Position numbers and translations under genes: made by a program
Source of the DNA: Phellopilus nigrolimitatus
Taxonomy: Eukaryota > Basidiomycota > Agaricomycetes > Hymenochaetales > Hymenochaetaceae
Direction of reading: 5' to 3'
Assembly (NCBI GenBank): GCA_021029095.1
Contig: JAJOHG010000009.1
Coordinates: 1-64,000, forward strand
Length of the DNA: 64,000 nt
Part shown: piece by piece, positions 10,190-22,051 of the stretch
Layout of the letters: the number at the start of each line of letters is the position of its first letter
How positions within the stretch are numbered: the stretch's first letter is position 1
Notes under the pieces: model-generated
Databases searched by the model: none
Told to the model about the DNA's origin: nothing
Seen by the model: the letters and a program-made list of their open reading frames with translations, nothing else

Positions 10190-10798
10190 CTCTGACCTCC
10201 TTCAACATGTTCGAGCTTGGCCACATGTACCTTCAGCTGGTGCAGACGTTCAACCTGCGACTCCCGCTCATCGACCGTTCGCACTACATTTTACTCTTCG
10301 CCGCGCTTCTTGAGTTCGGAGACAAGATGCCCAAGGTCTCCGCTTACGCCGTCCACGTCGTCGTGCACTTCTCCTGTGACTATATGTCCCCGCCGTTCAG
10401 CTGACATCTGCAGCGCCTGCCTCCTCCTCGCCGCCCACATGAACAACTTCCGCCGCTCCCTGCAGGAGATCGTCCAGGTCGTCAAGATCGCAGACTCGAC
10501 GCTCAAGAAACGCCTGGACGAGCTCAAGAAGATCCCGAGCAGCGCGCTCACCCTCGCGGACTTCTGCACTGTGTGGTTCGAGGATGAGATGGATCTGCCG
10601 GCGTTCACGAAGGGTAAGGAGCGTGAAGCGAAGGAGAGGGAGAAGGAAAGGCGGACGACGAAGAGGACGAGAGGGATGACGAGTTGCTGGGAGACGACCT
10701 CGGAGGATGAAACTTTGAAAGAGCGCGTCTGGGTGGAGATCAGTAAAGACTACGTTGGAATCTCTAGTTGGTGCATGGACGGAACTTGCACTAGCTAA
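10190..10798 (+). pseudogene. BRF1: BRF1 (TFIIIB subunit) cyclin-repeat fragment
   Basis: The text YLQLVQTFNLRLPLIDRSHY, FAALLEFGDKMPKVSAYAV, then after a shift near 10390 CLLLAAHMNNFRRSLQEIV and TLKKRLDELKKIPSSALTLA, matches the second TFIIB-like cyclin repeat of BRF1, including the typical PAFTKGK tail. BRF1 recruits RNA polymerase III to tRNA and 5S genes. Only this piece is present, without the zinc ribbon or C-terminal TBP-binding part. It is fused in frame to the preceding Argonaute MID text, so one open frame (9445-10404) reads through both. Confidence 0.8.
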
Positions 10799-11084
10799 GT
10801 TTTGTTTGGTCGCTGAATGAATGATTATGACCCAACCAAGGAGGCATTGAAGGATGTCACAGGCCCGACCAAGAGTCGAAAGGTCACTCAGCTACTTTTT
10901 GTATTTATTCTTAAAAAATCAAAAACAAATGCGAGGCTACTTGATTCTGGCTAAGCCCACAAAAAGAGAACATTGATTTCATATTTTACCAGTCTCATCA
11001 CAAATGGCTGTAAACAGGAGTTGTAACCTGCCTGCCATACGTAGCAAAACGGAACGCCACAATGAATAACCACCAGAGCTGCAA
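10799..11084. other. Intergenic, no feature seen
   Basis: AT-rich spacer between the BRF1 fragment and the 3' end of the minus-strand gene. It would hold the 3' UTR of that gene. No repeat or exon recognised. Confidence 0.4.
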
Positions 11085-12011
11085 TCACAGCCTTCTCTTC
11101 TTTGAACCACAGGCGCTCGGAGGAGACTTCGAACGTTTCCGTAGCATTTTTCCCTTTCCTTTATGATCGGCAACTTTATCGTCCTCGTCACTAGATGTGA
11201 GTATTATAGTATGATCACTGAGCTCGTCCTCGTCACTAGATGTGAGTATTATGGTAGATTCGCTGGGCTCATGGGCTTCAGAGTCGCTAACCACGATGAT
11301 TGGAGGCTGAAAGATCATAAGTCAAACCCAAATTTGATGAGCGTGCATACTCACTGTGAGTCTTCTGGGTCTTTTTGACACTGATGTGCTCTGGGACGAA
11401 AAGGATACTGTTGCGGGACTCGACTAGAAGGATTCAGAAAAGGATCATATTATTCGTTGAGATTGAACAGATTCACTTTTAGCTCCATCCTGTCAGCCTC
11501 GACTTTCTTCTCTCCAACCCTGTTCTGACCCCTCCGCCCCTTGGGAAGCGCCTTCAGCTCACGAGCCTCACGCTTCATTTTCCTTAGGGCCACCCGCTCC
11601 GCCTTCTTTGCCATTTCATCCCATTTGACAGGAGGGGACAGGCCACTGACCTCCGTTAGGAGTTCTTGCAACTCCTCTTCTTCTAACTGAGTTTTTAGCT
11701 TCGATCTTTTCCATTTCCATGCTTCGCCATTGGGTTTATTCCAAGCTTCAACACATGGCTTACACTGCATCCCAGATGTTCAGTTGTGCATATATTCTCA
11801 AGGCCAAAGTAGCGTCACTCACCACAAGATATAGCTGGCCGAGGGTCTCCTTGACCGCACTCCCAGTGCCAACCTGCACAATGTGTTTCTTTGTGCACGA
11901 GAAAAATCGCCGTTCATCCGCCTCGCGTAATGCATCGGCCCATCGAGTACCCAGCTTCTTGAGGACAAGATCTCGTACACGAGTATCGCCTTTGACACGA
12001 GTATTCGCCAT
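11085..12011 (-). CDS. Intact four-exon gene, Cys-containing N-terminus and SUMO-interaction-like C-terminus
   Basis: Exons on the minus strand are 12011-11823, 11764-11477, 11423-11355 and 11306-11085. All introns are GT-AG (48-58 nt) and phase 0, giving about 255 residues and a clean stop. The start is the ATG at 12011. Residues 1-63 are basic/amphipathic. CKPCVEAW follows across the first junction and could bind metal with the upstream Cys. A Lys/Glu-rich helix covers about 85-155. The last exon has three hydrophobic-acidic patches, PPIIVVSDSE, TIILTSSDEDE and TIILTSSDEDD, which match the SUMO-interacting motif pattern, followed by a basic tail KGKGKMLRKRSKS...SKKRRL that looks like a nuclear localisation signal. 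I recognise no named family. A nuclear SUMO-binding role is inference. Confidence 0.75.
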
Positions 12012-12784
12012 GGTGGTGTAAAGGTCTTGGCGCGAGACGAGTGCAGGGAGAATCGGAGACGAGTTACAGGTGGATCAGAAATTAGAAGTTAGTTTTTTTT
12101 AGATTGCCCCCCCCCCCCCCCCCCCCCTTCCCCCTCCCCTAACTCCCCTTTCTATAAAAAGGAAGACAATTGCCGCTCGCCTTGTTATTGACGGCTAGGG
12201 ACAACTCGACGCGGCATCGTGTATTACGCAATTCCGAGTACCGAAACGAAAGAAAGGAGAGGAGAGCGGGAACGTATCATCTACCCGTGGGCGAGTATGC
12301 ATGCAGCGCGCGGTGCAAAAGCGGGCGTCCACGCACACTCCCAGAGTGTATGCGGGAGACTGTAGGCTCAATGAGTCAGATTGAACACAGGAGAGAATGC
12401 ACGACACCGCTCCCGTCCTTCGAGTTACGCATCTCTGAGTGAGGTGGATTTGTAAGCAAATAAAACACCTTAAAAGGCTAGCTTTTACGAGCAAAAGTAC
12501 TTGTAAGCAAAGAAGCGGCTTTGTTGTGCTTCTGGGACCTGTCAACTTACTTTGGCTTCTTGTAACCGTTGGAATAAATTGATGAGAAGACTCGGACGGG
12601 TAATTTTTGGCTGAGTTCCAACTCAGAAACAAAACAATATTACCTCGCTTTTCAGATAGGGTCTTCGTGATTTTTTTGCAGTGGTTTCTCTATGAAGGAT
12701 CTAAAATTGGATTGACAGCAGAACTTCAACAAAACGGCTTCTTTGCTTACAAACACTTTACTCGCTACCGCCGGGCCCTTAAGC
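12012..12784. other. Upstream region with poly-C tract (12107-12127)
   Basis: This contains the presumptive promoter of the minus-strand gene. A 21-base run of C follows a run of T. Short open frames on both strands show no family likeness. No other feature is supported. Confidence 0.4.
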
Positions 12785-13060
12785 CCAGTGAAAAGTCACT
12801 CGGGTGAAATCGAATGAGATCGCATGATTTCGGACTAGTCGACCTAGTCGATATCGTAATATATTTCGAGAATGTCACGATATATTTCTTGTCAGACCGA
12901 GTGGGGGCGAGCTGGTCCGGTTTCATTCGACATACAGTGTACTACGCCTCCTTTAGACACCACCCGTCCTTTAGACACTTAGCTTTTCTCCCTTATTTCT
13001 TGATTTTTTGGCGTGAAATTTTTAATATACACTCGGGCAATAATGCTCCACCTATGTACC
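12785..13060. repeat. GCCCAGTGAAAAGTC-family repeat, partial
   Basis: Bases 12785-12915 match 45699-45835 closely. Shared text includes GCCCAGTGAAAAGTCACTCG and CACGATATATTTCTTG. The opposite end is not obvious here, so this is a partial copy. Confidence 0.7.
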
Positions 13061-14824
13061 AATTCTGAGAAGAAGAAGAAAAAGGTTCTGTTCATCCTAA
13101 AGAGTTGAAAATGTACCAAACTCGGCATTTAATAACTCACTGCAAGCACCAGATACTCGATTATATCCTATTGCATAAGCTACTAATGCATAAATCTCAA
13201 AATGCATAAAAAATGGAGGGGACCGAGCTAGTCCCTGCCAAAATATGCAAGAAATCTACTATTTGATGATTTGATGTTTATGCACGAATAGAAGTGCTAT
13301 TCGGGGCTAACTACAGGCGTATTTGTCCGATCGCTCACGTCCCGATGTGATCCCGAGTCTGACATGTCTGACAGCAAATGCAAAATGAAAAGCTGGGAAC
13401 TAAGCGGCTATAAACTACCACTTTTACAAACTCCATTCGGGCTGTCAGGCTGCTCCTTTTCTTCCACATAGGGTAAAGAGATGCAAGCTCGCAGAAAAAT
13501 GAGCACCGTGCACGTAAAGTAAAGGATGGGCCGACACCAAAAACATCTGCAGTTGTAAAATTAAAACACTCAGAGAACATCCTCACATTAAACGACTGGT
13601 TAGTATACTTTTTTATCGTACTCCTGCTCGGATACACACAGTATATCTTTTCTTTCGTCATCAAAATAATAGCAGGGGCCGTATACGGCACTTGAAGTGT
13701 CACATCGTTCTGGCCACTTACGATCCGTGTTTGAAATTTTTGAGACGCTTACGGTACGGTCGTAAATCGTAATTACGGTTATGGCCCTAGCTGGCTGACG
13801 GTCTCTCTGAAGTCGAGATTGGGGGCGTGAGGGACAGTGGTGACGAGTCTGGGTACAGCACATTGACCCGAAATTCTCAGATGAGTCCAACATCATAAGA
13901 GTCCAGTTACTCCGACGCGTCGAGACGCGCTGCATGCACTGGCACGACGCGGCAACCTAATAGAGGTTCACGGGGGTCTCAGGGACCAAACTTTGATCGT
14001 TTCATTCGAAACTGTCATTATTTATGAAAAGCACATCAAAAGCCAACCATCGATTTTACGTCAACAAGGCGAGCGGGAATTGTCTTCCTTTCTTTAGGAA
14101 GGGGAAATGGGGGGGGGGGGGGAACCTTTGTCCAGCGTCGAGAAGAAATCCAGAATTGATACTGGACACCGCGTACCGCGTAGAAGGGAGACCCTGTGTC
14201 CAGCGTCGAGTCCTTACCTTTGAATCTGGACACAGGGTCTTGCGTCTGTATGCGCGGCAGAGCAGGGAAGAGCGACGGGGTCGCTAGCGAAGCGATTAAA
14301 AGTGGCTTCCCTTGATAGGATTCGTAATCCTTCCTTTGGCTGCATCGCTGCATCGTAGGCGCGACTCTTGCACCTACCTTCTTTGTATAAGGCCACCTTT
14401 GCCAGCCCAAGCAACTATGCCCAGAGTTCTTCGGTCTCAGAAATCGGGTACACTTACTTCTATCAATAATAAGCTGTCATCTAACGTGTGGTCTTGGTAC
14501 ATCTTTGAAATTAGTTTCCAAGGAACAGCCGTATGTTGTCGCACAGCGTGCGAGGAATCAGGACAAAAAGAAAGATGTGCCGCCCCGCCCTAGCATATCG
14601 GGACAACCCTCCGACACGGGGGAGATGGGTCTGAAGACAAAGGGTCCGTATCATTCTTTTTTTGTTTTTATTTTGATATAAGTATCTCACGAGCGGATGA
14701 ATCAGACTTCGGTGAAAAAAATATATTACCCTCCCTCTAATCCTTATTGAACAAACATCTCTCCTGTTTGCAAATTTTCAAACATACAGATCATCACTAT
14801 CTTAGTTCGGGCCCTCTCGACGAG
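13061..14824. other. Gene-poor tract with a decayed P1 relic, hairpin and poly-G
   Basis: A decayed P1 element is visible at about 13150-13270 (CTATTGCATAAGCTACTAAT and following text). A perfect 14-bp hairpin, GACCCTGTGTCCAG/CTGGACACAGGGTC, lies at 14190-14239, next to a direct repeat of TGTCCAGCGTCGAG. A run of 14 G lies at 14109-14122. Open frames between are short and unrecognised. The last few hundred bases should hold the promoter of the OrsD-like gene. Confidence 0.4.
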
Positions 14825-17646
14825 ATGGGTTTCACAGTCCACACAGGGCTACGTCTATTAATATGCCGCAGATGCAAGACCTGTGTTGCTGCAGACGAGC
14901 TAGTTGGGCATATGAAGGAGGATCGGGCCAAAGATGTGAAGAATAACATCCCCATCACGCCCAAGAAATCAAACATGATCATCCAAGACGAGGTCAAGAA
15001 ATTCAACCTTCTCAAGCGTCGTATGATAACTCCTCCCCCAAACGGCCTACGGCCTGTGCTTTTCCTAGAGGTGGAGGAAGGCAGACAATGCAATGTCTGT
15101 CAGGATTTTGGAGCGTCTGAACATTGGATGAGAAACCATGTTGCAACACTCAAAGGTGAGAATTGCCCAGCTCACATGCAGATCGGGAAACCGGCGAGCG
15201 CGAGCTCCACGGTTTGCAAATTTCAGCGGCTGTTTAAATTCCGCGGAGACGCGAAGTTTTTCATTGTGGATACCTCAAAATCGGAGTCCATCACGACAAC
15301 GCCCCTAGAGGCGTTCCTAAGGAGGATCAAAAATCGGGCTACGTCTGATATTGCACCGCCACCGCCAAACGCCACAAACTTGGACGACCTTCAATACAAG
15401 TTCAAATGGCATACAGCAGTATGCAACATCTCTATTAGCACATTAATGCATCTTGCATCCATACCGAAGACATCCGATAGATTCCATGAAATAATGAGCA
15501 TCTCAAAATCATATTTCAAAACTATTGCAACCGAAACTTTAGGGAAGTTAGAGAACCGCAACAAAACGGTCATGCTAATGTTAGCATCTAACAATGGGTG
15601 AGTAGCTACGACGAAACTGAACTCTAGACTTGTTTTACTAAATCAAATTATCTTATTTTATTTTTCATCGAAGGGAAATCGCCTCCAAACCTCTGACGTC
15701 TTTCCAGGAAATATCGACGGTGGAAGACTGTGCCCGGTATTTCGGGAGGTTTGCGTGCTTTGTGATACGCTCTCTTCTTACTCCTGTGGAGGGATTTCCT
15801 GTCGAGCTTACCGCCAACCAAAAGCTAGCAACCACAAATCTTTACGATGCCGTCCAAACAAATAAGGATATCTCCGGCCCATTACACCGCTTCTTCCTAT
15901 CCATGGTATCCGAGCTGGCTACAGAATCGGATGATGGTCGATTCAAGTGCCCGCTCGAACGGTTCTTGATATTAGCCTCAATGAATAAGGGCGGCAGTTT
16001 TAAACGGCCGGGTAATATAAGTTCGATGATCAGCCGTCTCGTGTGGTCAGTCCGGGCAGTCATTGCCCAAGAAGTCTATATGAACAGAAACAATGATACC
16101 GGGGAGTGAGTAGTTTTGCAATGTAATTCTAGATTCATCAAGTAATGTTGAATTTGCAGAGCGTTCAATAAACTGGCACATCTTCTTAACCAAAACGTAC
16201 CGTCAGTCTTCAGTACACTGCGCTATTACTCGATTGGAACGGCGGCTTTCTCGACTTCATCGATGTCTCGAATACTATGGGAACCAGATCGGTCCAGTCT
16301 AGAACTGGACGATGTCAAAATTGACCTCAAGCTCAATATCATCGCCGGGATAGGCCGACTGATTACCAGGTGCGAAACGAGGTTGTTCAAAGGATGCCTG
16401 CAGGATATCCGCTTCACAGAACTTGAGGAAACGGTTGATCGCTGCCTCGATCCAGACGACTTGACAGTCAGCTTGTTCGACCGAGTCCGCTCACTAGAAC
16501 AGGGTTATAGCCCATTTACCCCGCATCCTGACCGCACTATTGAAGAAGATTTGGCCGCAGAAGATGACCCGCAGAATCCCCTGGGAAAATTCAAGTATCA
16601 TCTCTTGGATACCTTCTTCCGTGTGAATGACGACGGAGAAGCGATGTTCGCTACGATAGACGGAAAAGGAGTACTCCATAAAAATGTCGACAAGATGAAG
16701 AAGTGGTTCAACGAGAACGACGAGTTCTTGGCGGTTGGTTTCTTTGTTACTCTAGCCGCTTAGTGTTCGAGACTGACTGATTTCGAATGCAGGACTTGAG
16801 CGTTCTGTGCCATACAACGTGTGGAGGCCCATCACGTTCCACGGAGCACATGACCACGACTTGGGCCGTTCCGCATTACAATGAGAACCGAAAACTCTTT
16901 TTTGCAAACGGACTCATGAATCTTATGGTAACCTACAAAAAGGGTAGATCGATCACAGGAAGAGACGATCTCATTCTGAAAGTCTTACCCCGAAAAGTCA
17001 CCCGACTTATCATGATTTACCTTGCCATCGTTCGGCCTGCAGAATTAGCCTTGGTGGAATCGCATTTTCCAGAAAGTGATGAAGACACTTTCAGAGCATA
17101 TCGCTACTCTCTGTTTATCATAAAGGGTGTCGCCATGACGCCAAACTTTTTCCGTGCACATTTCTTCTCTGCAACACAAGAACATTTCAACGTTCGGTTG
17201 GGTGTCTCGTCCTGGCGCCATCTAGTCAAGGCCATCCTACGTGATTGTTACAGCATTATTTACAAAGCTGAAAAAGAGGAGGAAAAAGCAGTGGACATAC
17301 AATTCGGTCATCGGAGCTCTGTAGCAGAGCGTAGTTATGCTGTTGATGCTGACTTGCCTGCACAGGTAACGCGGTGCCGTGTCCTTAAAGGAAGAGAGCT
17401 TAGTTTTGCCTGGCACGGGTTTCTTCAACTGTCACGCCCTGGAGATGGAATACCAGCAAATTCTGGCCAGACTTTAAAAGTACGTCTGCACCCGAGCCTT
17501 ATAATTCTTTTCCTTGTTTCTCAATTTTGTATCTCCGGGTTGAATAGGACGAAATCTTGGGAAGTGTGTCAGATGTAATTAGGGACACATTGAACGAACT
17601 ATTGGGGAATACCCTTATGAAGCCCATAGAAGAGCGGGGCCAGTGA
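14825..17646 (+). CDS. OrsD-type zinc-finger protein with tyrosine-recombinase-like C-terminus
   Basis: Five exons (14825-15597, 15674-16105, 16160-16733, 16793-17479, 17548-17646) join in frame through GT-AG introns of 54-76 nt, giving 854 residues. The first ATG at 14825 is chosen. N-terminal pairs CRRCKTC...H and CNVCQDFGASEHWMRNH (about residues 18-105) resemble the OrsD/DUF3505 zinc-finger pair. The middle and C-terminal text resembles the region that precedes the helicase in basidiomycete telomere-linked RecQ-type proteins, but no helicase is present. In exon 4, IVRPAELALV, LVKAILRDCYS and FGHRSSVAERSY recall the Arg I, HxxR, GHSS and Tyr boxes of tyrosine recombinases. From the box-II Arg to the His is 23 residues and from His to Tyr is 9, as in XerD and Cre. 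The His of HxxR is Ala here. Activity is therefore uncertain; the fold assignment is inference. Confidence 0.8.
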
Positions 17647-18235
17647 TTTGTGGGTGGTATAGTGTGTCCAATAAATAAAAGTGCTGTTTTTTTTTGTGAA
17701 CATCGATTGTCTGCAACAAAATTGCACTACTTGGTTTCCCTGCTCCGAAAAAATACCAAAGTAGCAAAGCAAGGAAACTGAAGCTTACATATTTGGTAGT
17801 CGAGTGTGTGGATATCGTCGGATGTCGACAGAAATCCATTTATGCCGTTCGCAAAACAAGCTCCTTTGACCTTAATTTTTGTATAGGTCGGTTCCTATGC
17901 ACCTAGGAAAACATTTTTCAGGGGCACGTATTTAGCCAGTTACTTAATGGACTATATTAATGGACTTCAGAGAGGGCCTTCGAAGCACTGGTGCAAACCC
18001 CACATTCAAACTCCGACACAATGCTGCTCACTCCCAGCCTGACCACGTTCTCCATCCCATCCCAGCACCTGCGCTTCGCCTCTTTTCTGTAGCATCGATC
18101 ATTATTTCGCCATCAGCCCTCCGGGCGCATGGCGACATGCCTTCGAGATCCGCCGTGCTACGCTCGTCTTCTGGCGATCCTGGTGACAGCAGTGGAGAGC
18201 TAGGCTTCGGCTGTGGGGCTCTACGGGTCTCTTCT
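17647..18235. other. Intergenic, no supported gene
   Basis: The 3' flank of the OrsD-like gene. An open plus-strand frame from about 17960 is rich in Ser/Pro/Arg and leads into the Argonaute scrap. It may be decayed Argonaute N-terminus; no start is evident. Confidence 0.35.
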
Positions 18236-18445
18236 CCCAACACGCCCGCGCAGGCCGACGCGTGGCGCCGCGATTGCTGTTCGCGCCAACTTCTTCGCGT
18301 TCCGTTATCCGAAGGATGTCGTGATCGTTTTGATGTGGTCTCTGCAGTTATTCGTAAGCGCGTATTGAAGCTCCTAGAATCCGCGCCGGAGGTTGCACCG
18401 TACCTGCCAAGGTTATGGTTTAAACACAAGTTAGTCATGATGTTC
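18236..18445 (+). pseudogene. Second Argonaute N-domain fragment
   Basis: One frame reads IAVRANFFAFRYPKDVVI (about 18267-18330), almost identical to the piece at 8040-8115 but without its deletion. After a shift, VIRKRVLKLLESAPEVAPYL follows, as in the Argonaute N domain. Nothing downstream matches linker 1 or PAZ, so this is an isolated scrap. It shows that at least two Argonaute-derived pieces lie 10 kb apart. Confidence 0.6.
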
Positions 18446-18904
18446 ACGACAACTATGAGCTTATATCGCCTTGTCCAACTTTTTCTACGTCTGCGTCTGC
18501 CGAATGATAAGTCCATCACAATGTCAGACTGGAGAGTGGAGACGCTCATTCGACAGAAAATTGAATGAGCCTGCGAATATAATTTCCTGCCGACATTATT
18601 TGACCGATTCTCGTCTGTCCGCTCGTATGATTTCCCCTGCAGATGCAGCGGTAGATGCAGACGTGTCCATTTGCACTTTTGAATCAGTCTTTGCCGTACA
18701 TGGACATACAGCCACCCATCTGCGCATGATGCTGGGTGCGTGTTCGACATCGAGATTAGGTTCGGTGCCCCTGATCGTAGACTACGTCTTACGATTCGAA
18801 GGCCTTTGATTGATAGGATACTCCTTGATGGTCAGATGATGCGCTGGCCTGTTGTACCTGTAGAGGGACTGGTTTAAGCCCGCGTATCTGACCGCTTTTA
18901 TATA

Positions 18905-19611
18905 CAGTCGAACTTCTGCTAATGCATAGAGTTCGGTGGAAAGGTTTTGCATGCATTACGAGAGGTTATGTACTACGAGAAATGCACAAATTAGCACGTA
19001 ATCAAAACACTAGCTATAGGTGTTGTATAATAGGGAAACAGGTAATCACAAAATGCGAATGAAAGATGTGGCGAAAAAGCGACTGCTATCCGGTTGCTTC
19101 AAGTTTGCCATCTGCTTGGTCTGTATTGCAATCTAAGCATGTGAAGATGGCCGCAAGCCTGCTGAAACATCGGCTCAGAATAACACACGCAGAACTGCTC
19201 CAGCTCCCTTATTGACTGGCATGCAGACTGGTGATATTAACAATTTGCAGGCAGCTCATTGTCAAGCCCATTGACATTGCCACCTTCATGCTTCAGCCTC
19301 CACCGTGTTGCGAACTTGCTCTACAATTTCTTGGGCAAGTCCATTTTTCCTCTGTAGTTGAAAATGCCTTGTCATGAAGATGTGTGAGAACACAAAACGT
19401 GTTTGCCAAGCACCAAATTTTGTGCAGGCGAGATACCTCACATAATACATATCCCCATTTTAATTACTGCATACAGGTTTGCATTATGCATTATGAATTT
19501 TATGCATTATCTTATAGGCATTTTCTAACTAGCGACTCGGTGGAAGCCAAAGTCTATGCATTTTGGGAGGTTATGCAGCACGAGGAGTATGCATTAGCAG
19601 AAGTTCGACTG
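18905..19611. mobile_element. pogo-like element, family P2 (707 bp)
   Basis: The ends are CAGTCGAACTTCTGCTAATG and its complement, flanked by TA on both sides (18903-18904 and 19612-19613). Its right part, from about 19384, is repeated inverted at 22958-23190. No intact transposase; short frames inside are unconvincing. Confidence 0.85.
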
Positions 19612-21082
19612 TATGAATGTACTTTTGAGATGAAGTGTAGCCCAATGTGGCCGCTGTCACGTGGACTCGTGGTACAAATTACCTTACGTAACATGGTTCC
19701 AAACTGCGCACTCGCGGTTCGGACTGTTTCCTAAATATAGCGATCAAATTCCACAACGGCTGATCCGTGCTGCATCCACGTATGAAGGCGCACTTTCAAT
19801 TTGAATTGTTAAAAAGGGTCAACCGTCTTTCATCAGTCTACCACTACTCGCGCTTTTTGGTCAAGCTCGATAAGCGTACGCTGGGCATGCGCTACGATCC
19901 AGTCGAGTGAGATCGAAAATGTCATCGAGTCCGTTCTTCAGTCCAATGACCTCTCTGGCAACAAGCAGACGACGCCGACCGAAATCCTACCATCGTGAAG
20001 GAGCTTGCGAGCGTACTCAATATGCAGCTTTCATCAATCAAGTCGTGGAGCTGGCCATAGGAAAGCGTGCTTCTCGAGCCCCGGCGCCATCTGAACGAGA
20101 ACCCCCTCCGCATTTCTTCCTCGACGCGGAAATCCTCACCTGCTTACTTCTTCACTACCTTCGGCTGATTTGGTCCAACGAATACAAGGATAGCTTCAAG
20201 CTTCTCCGGTCGATCAGGATCTGGAAGCTGCCTAACTCGAACTTTGTGTCATACACACTCGGCACAACCTCTGCATACAATACTAATGCAATTAGATTAC
20301 CATTCAGACGATTTGATTTTACTAACGTATATCCCTGCGATTTTGTCCGACGACAGATTCGAAGTTAGTTTCTTGCAGCGCGCACCTCCCAAGGTCAACA
20401 CAATCTATTTTGAAGTGACGTAGAACGCAAAAGCGGCCAATTTGATGTGTGATCGCGAGAGAGGGCCCCAGTGCTAGGACAGAAGAGTCCTGGCGTTCAC
20501 AAGAGAGCTAAAAGGGACGTGTAGAAGAGGCAAGATACAGAGAAAACAAAAGGCAAAACCCTTGCTCGACATTGCCCAAATTAGCCAACGTCGAACGCGA
20601 GAGCTGCAAGACGCTTTCACGGCTCGCCCAAATTAGCCAAGCCGCTTTAGCAGTTTGAAAAGGAAAGTGAAAGGGAAAGTAGCACGTCAAATGCAGGATG
20701 GACAACCGATAGGTCGTGATGAGGGGTTTAAAGGAGGAGCTGATGTTGGGGGGAGGCAACGCCTGCCAAAAGAGTGTGCATTTGTACTTGTTTACATGTC
20801 TACCAAAAACGGAATTTTTACTGCTCATGAACTTAAATCGATTTTCTATGGGGTCAAACAGTGAAATAAATATGTAAAATCGTCTGTTGTTGACGCAGAG
20901 TTCTGTAGCGTTTTAGGTAAGTATTTATTGGTGTAAATTATCCGTGGAGATGTATAGTTTGGGACTCTGTAAAGTAGATGGCGAGCTAGCTCTTTTTTTG
21001 TTACGTGACTGTGATGTTCCGTGACATGGTACTGTACAGTAGCAGTCTTTCATAAGGGGTTTGTAATTCTTGGTCGGAAATA
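19612..21082. other. Gene-poor spacer
   Basis: A plus-strand open frame at 19907-20368 has no ATG that makes sense and no family likeness. A neighbouring frame reads IENVIESVLQSND and ILPIVKELASVLNMQLSSIK, which hints at a decayed gene I cannot name. A 15-nt direct repeat GCCCAAATTAGCCAA occurs at about 20574 and 20631. Nothing else is supported. Confidence 0.3.
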
Positions 21083-21841
21083 CAGTCGACTATCTAATAA
21101 TGCATAAGCTGATAATGCATATGAGCTACTAATGCATATGAAATGGCGGAACCAACTTCGTCCACGCTAAGATATGCATAAAATCCAATATCGAATACTG
21201 CATACGAAATTTGGCCATATGCATTATTAAATATGCCTTTTGGGGTAATTTTTGTCAAGATTTGATGCACCTTGTATCCCGATGGTGATCCCGGCAAGAC
21301 ATTAAATATATTTCTGACAGCCAGCATGCAGAAAAAAGTAAGGACAGAAGAGAAATCCATGCTCTTTCGAATTGTTACACAAACTTTGTTATGTAAGCAA
21401 AGAAAAATGGAGGCCTCGCACCAATCAAGCACTATACCACCCTCAAACTTGTAAGCCAAGAGACATAAACTCACCAGAGACATCTGCTATATCAACTGTC
21501 TCTGCATCTGGTGGAACCTCCGACACGTGGATTTGGCAACTCATAAACAAGTTACACTCCATCCATTCTTTCCTGTACAAGTTTCAGATACATGTACTAT
21601 GAGCACATCTCAGGTTCGCTATTGTCCTTATCTTTTGATGCTTTTTAATTCAATTATTTTCATTATATCGGTAATTTATATCACTTCGGAAAGCACGCAA
21701 ATGTCGGCGCTAACTGGCGTGACGAGAGCATACTACAAGGTCACACATTGTCACAATAAAGTGACATCTACTACTGCATATGATCTACTAATGCATACGA
21801 AATCTGGGGACGGACCTTATGCATTATTAGATAGTCGACTG
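21083..21841. mobile_element. pogo-like element, family P3 (759 bp)
   Basis: The terminal inverted repeats are CAGTCGACTATCTAATAATG, flanked by TA (21081-21082 and 21842-21843). The last 110 bp recur at 47850-47960. No transposase frame was recognised. Confidence 0.85.
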
Positions 21842-22051
21842 TAACTGCGTTATCGAAGGCCCGATTAATCTCGAAATCTGAGTCTATTTAAACCTAAGCA
21901 CAAATAAGGTAGCACCGTCGAACAATGAATGATATTGAACAGACGGTCAGCGCGTTTATCGTCTCGCCCCATGGCCCGTGACCTAACTTTGCAGTTGAAA
22001 GTTCCTTCTCAAATCCGCCGCAAACGAAATCTTTAAAGGGAGGCGTTACAG

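Noticed and set aside
12195..12632. Minus-strand frame of about 145 codons upstream of the SIM-rich gene
   Set aside because: Cys/Ser-rich translation without domain or splice support; probably chance.
13335..13935. Minus-strand open frames near 13.3-13.9 kb
   Set aside because: No family likeness and no exon pattern; close to a decayed transposon.
14747..14824. Upstream extension of the OrsD-like gene
   Set aside because: It would have to begin at TTG; the first ATG in frame is 14825, just before the zinc-finger text.
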